Source: Mucor racemosus (Eukaryota > Mucoromycota > Mucoromycetes > Mucorales > Mucoraceae). From it: DNA of 64,000 nucleotides. The DNA is taken from assembly GCA_027405735.1 (NCBI GenBank), contig JAPEHQ010000001.1:3534001-3598000 (forward strand), written 5' to 3'. Every line of letters starts with the position of its first letter. Positions within the stretch are counted from its first letter, which is position 1. This document shows positions 60,765 through 64,000 of this stretch, piece by piece. Below the pieces are notes generated by a model that worked only from the letters and a program-made list of their open reading frames with translations, had not been told where the DNA came from and did no database searches. The translations under genes were made by a program, and so were the position numbers.

Positions 60765-63172
60765 ATGATAGTTCAACAAAAACCACCCCTCTCCACCAAT
60801 AATCACTGTAAAGATATGTCAACTACAACTACAACTACAACCAAAAATATTAAAGATGATATTATGACCTTATCATCTTATGCCGCAATTATAAATGAAA
60901 CATTGCCCCACAATCCTGAGCTTCAACTTAGTATTCATGATCTTGTTAATCCTACAGAGTCTGCGGAAACATTATTAGAGACTCTATCTAATGAGCAATT
61001 GAATATAATTGAGCAAGCAGTTAATAAGATCAAAGAGCGTAAGATGGGCAACATATTAAATGATGCAGCAAATGAAAATCACCAAGGTACATTTGAACCC
61101 TGATACCGTTTCCCCTTACATTTTTATCCTTGCATATCAAATTAATCATTATTATTTACTCCTAGTGCAACCTACTATAGATTCTTCAACTCAAGATGCC
61201 TGGAATTCAAATCTAGTTGCAAATGTACTTGCTGAAGCAATTTCAAATCAAGAAATTTTAAATAATAAGCAACAAACATTACAAACTGAATCAGCAGAAT
61301 CATCTACACAATCAATGTCTATAACAAACAAAACGAGCAAAGACAAACCACCAACGCCTCCTCCACAACGTAATGAAGCCAGTTCTAATCCTAACGCAAA
61401 GGCAACAACAGCCAAGCCACCCGTCACATCAACTGCTCCCTCTACTTCACCATTTCTATCTACTAGCCATGAACCTACAACTGAATTGAAAGAAGGCATT
61501 GAATGGGTTAGCTTTGTTTACTCACACCATAGAACATTACGTAGATATTGTATAAGAACAGATCTCGATAAAGTTGATACAAGTGTACTTGACGATAAAT
61601 TCAAGAAGGAGAATTGTGTATGATCTGATTGACTATGGGTTTCAAAAATCAAGTGCTAATTAGAAGATTTTTTTATAGGTATATCCTAGAGCAAATTTAC
61701 CTAGAGAAACTTATCGTGGTAATAGATGGTCTTATGAAACTGAATGCAATGTTTTGGGCTGGAAATTAGCTTATTTAAATCTTGAAGAAATTGCCGGTAA
61801 AAGAGGCCTCATTCAGCGTGCTGTTGATTCATATCGTAATCGATATCCAAGTATGCGATCTCGTCGTGTTGCAAGACAAGAAAAACTCTTGAAAGGCACA
61901 TTACGTAAACGTAAACATCGCGAAACAACTGCTTCAACTGAAGATGATGATCAGAGTAATAAAACTGCTAAAAATCAACACGAGTATAGCGAAAAAGCAC
62001 CCAAAACAATCTTAATCGAGGACTCAACATCGACATCAAAATGCCGTATTCGAATCAACATTGAATCTGTTGTATTAGATGCTGTTGATATCGCATTTCG
62101 TAAAAATAACTGCGTATTCCCTAGGGCAATGAACATAACATCAGAAACTCCATCTGTATCTCAACGTCGATTAGATGAAGCTAAATGTAATGAAATAGGT
62201 TGGAAATTAGCTTGGTTGAATCCTCGTCAACTTGCCAATAAGAAAAATTTATTACAAAAAGCTTTAGATACATATCGAAATCAATTTACACCTGATTTAA
62301 GACCTCGTAAATACGCATCTCGTGTAGCTCCTGCACTCTTTGTTCCATCACCACCGCCTCCTCCTCCAGCGACAACTCCTCCTTCTCCAGCGACAGTTGA
62401 AGTTACGGAAATACCCAATGAACAAGTTATCGTAAAGCAAGAAGTTGATGCAGATAAAATCGTAAATAACAACAAACAATCTATTCCTTTAACCGCACAG
62501 GCGTTGGCAGACCAACAAAAGGAATTGCTTGAACTTGGTTTGACTAATGCGTTACCATCTCAACACAAACGTCGGGATTCTGCAACAGGTCAATCATGCT
62601 ATTCGGGTACAACAGTAACCCTTGATTTCCATGATTTTTGCTTTTCACCACCACCTGAAGAAGACGTTGATATGATGGCCTCATGCGAAGAAGATACCAC
62701 TACAACCACTACAATGCATGATGTTTCAACAGCTGCCAACAGCCCTATTTTCCCTACAACTAGCAATATGTTTGAAGATTTCATTCTCGCTTCTTTTCCT
62801 CCAGTAGATTCATCTAAAGATATATTAATGCCAGATCAATTATTAAATAATAGTAGCAACAGCAGCGATGAAAGCAATGGTTCATCTTATCAAAATACAC
62901 CTAGTCCTCAAGCATTGATAACCCTTAGCGAGCTTTACCAACAAGCTTTTTTGATGGGAACTACAAATGATGGAACTCAAGATGGATTATTTGATCATGA
63001 CAATAACAAAGAAAATACTTTATTCATGTTGGGTGATGAACACTCTACAAATGTTGGCAGTAATGTCATTGATTTGATCGCAAAGTATGGAAATGTCAAT
63101 GCTGGCGTGGACGATTTTACCAATACTTCTAGTTCAGCGACAGATCCAACCTTGATGAATCAATTGTTTTAA
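60765..63172 (+). CDS. Large protein with a duplicated conserved fungal domain, putative regulator
   Basis: Exons 60765-61086, 61166-61617 and 61679-63172 join in frame to 755 residues. Two related units are visible. Unit 1 (residues about 215-320) has EGIEWVSFVYSHHRTLRRYC, ENCV|YPRANLPRETYRGN, CNVLGWKLAYLN, and KRGLIQRAVDSYRNRYPSMR. Unit 2 (about 375-470) has CRIRINIESVVLDAVDIAF, NNCVFPRAM, CNEIGWKLAWLNPRQLANK and LLQKALDTYRNQF. I recall similar sequences as a fungal domain of unknown function (DUF8032-like), but I am unsure of the accession. The rest is Ser/Thr/Pro/Asn-rich, with acidic patches and a KGTLRKRKHR basic patch that could be a nuclear signal. It is probably nuclear, but no DNA-binding fold is proven. 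Confidence 0.85.
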
Positions 63173-63488
63173 TATGATAGAAACTTAAAAAAAAAATGAA
63201 AGAATTTGTATATAATAATAAAAATAAAAAATAAAAACTGATATCTCTTAATAGAGGCATTAGTTGTTTATATGTATAATCATAATAAGGCCATGTAGCA
63301 CTTTTTTTTTTTTTTTTTAGAATAAACATTTGCTTGAATTGATTGTGTAACATGGTGGACAAAGAATTGTGTCAATGACACAAAAAAGCAATGTCCTGAA
63401 AATCAAGAGCATTGTGTATAATATTACCCTGACAATCACTATTTAGATAAATCTATAAAATAAAAAATTAGAATACAAGAAGTATATA
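63173..63488. other. 3' flank between convergent genes
   Basis: It holds AATAAAAAT words after 63215 and a T run at about 63302-63319. No gene is seen. Confidence 0.4.
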
Positions 63489-63670
63489 CTATTTAATCAG
63501 CATTTGGCATTTCCAACGATCTGCTTTTACATGAAACTCGACGAAAAATCCATCAGTTTTGACTTCTTCAATTTCAATGATTGATCGAGGCTGTATAAAA
63601 TACATATTAATTGTATACAAATACTTTTGTGTTGAAAATGAGGTACTTGAATCTGTTTGATATCACTCAA
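63489..63670 (-). CDS. Last two exons of an unidentified minus-strand gene (partial)
   Basis: The minus-strand exon 63590-63489 has a good acceptor ('tttatacag') and reads PRSIIEIEEVKTDGFFVEFH then VKADRWKCQMLIK and a stop. A 24-nt exon 63670-63647 (LSDIKQIQ), with acceptor 'aaatatag' and donor GTACCT, can join it in phase 0. The rest of the gene lies above 63671 and probably beyond the window. The alternating beta pattern (SDIKQIQ..IEIEEV...FFVEFHV) could be the end of a PH-like fold, but I do not recognise a family. Confidence 0.4.
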
Positions 63671-64000
63671 CTATATTTTTATTGTAAGACTTGGAGAATA
63701 TTATTTCCCAATTACAATATTTTTTGCAAATTCGACATGCCTTTATTTATAGAAATCGGCAAAATGTAGCAAATCCATTCCTTTTAATGGATTTTTACAC
63801 AGTACTTTACTTTATTGATAATTCTTGGGTATGATGCACATGATAATAGCCGATAGTATGAATATAAATTGCTAAATAGTCAAGGTTACTAAACAACTAG
63901 CAGATTCAAATTTGATAGCGAATTTATGACTTTGACCACACATTCTTGCTCACAGATGCTTGTCTTATGACTTTGGCGACATTGATATAATGCCTCTATT
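63671..64000. other. Window end, undetermined
   Basis: It could contain introns and small exons of the minus-strand gene ending at 63489. No exon can be supported. Confidence 0.3.

Overview
This window is nuclear DNA from a fungus, most likely an early-diverging, AT-rich one of the Mucoromycota (Mucorales-like). The reasons are GT-AG introns of about 40-100 nt in almost every gene, very AT-rich intergenic DNA, and the gene mix: a nicastrin, a GDP-L-fucose synthase (fucose occurs in Mucoromycota walls), a copper-fist regulator, a Ste20/PAK kinase and a V-ATPase proteolipid. I see no rRNA, functional tRNA, CRISPR or bacterial operon structure. All exon coordinates were worked out by hand from splice signals, reading frame and family motifs.

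Layout. 1-9 kb is repeat territory. It holds a partial repeat copy (1.44-2.14 kb), a stop-bearing fragment of a dynein intermediate chain gene (3.04-3.26 kb), and the left arm (about 3.17-7.48 kb) of a long inverted repeat. A tRNA-derived SINE with a 14-bp target-site duplication sits inside that arm. 9.1-17.8 kb is a compact gene block: trehalose-6-phosphate synthase/phosphatase (+), nicastrin (+), an FHA-domain protein (-) and the ESCRT-III subunit Vps60/CHMP5 (-). 18.5-22.4 kb is the right arm, which ends in the same dynein fragment. A further direct copy of one module lies at 23.3-24.1 kb. 25.4-36.2 kb is gene-dense: GDP-L-fucose synthase (+), copper-fist factor (+), a Gln-rich acidic protein (-), V-ATPase subunit c (-), a Doa4/USP8-like deubiquitinase (-) and a 3-methyladenine DNA glycosylase (+). 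A third copy of dispersed repeat family A lies at 36.6-38.1 kb. 38.6-46.2 kb holds a Ste20/PAK kinase (-), a universal-stress protein (+), a small candidate gene and a coiled-coil/Gln-rich protein (+). 42.6-45.5 and 46.2-48.3 kb look non-coding. 48.3-54 kb holds a second SINE with a 16-bp duplication, an orphan one-TM protein (-), a divergent kinesin (+) with 6-nt and 4-nt microexons, and a second DNA glycosylase (-), convergent with the kinesin. A fourth family A copy lies at 54.3-56.0 kb. 56.9-63.2 kb holds a transmembrane Kelch protein (+) and a 755-residue protein with an internally duplicated fungal domain (+). The last exons of an unidentified minus-strand gene lie at 63.5-63.7 kb.

The genes do not form one pathway. 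They are housekeeping and signalling genes set among repeats. The most unusual content is (i) the modular repeat system, which forms inverted arms around four genes and carries a host dynein exon; (ii) a dateable SINE insertion whose empty site survives in paralogous repeat copies; (iii) a kinesin that keeps its P-loop but has altered switch motifs, with the P-loop end encoded by two microexons; and (iv) two diverged DNA glycosylase paralogues 16 kb apart, each close to a family A repeat.
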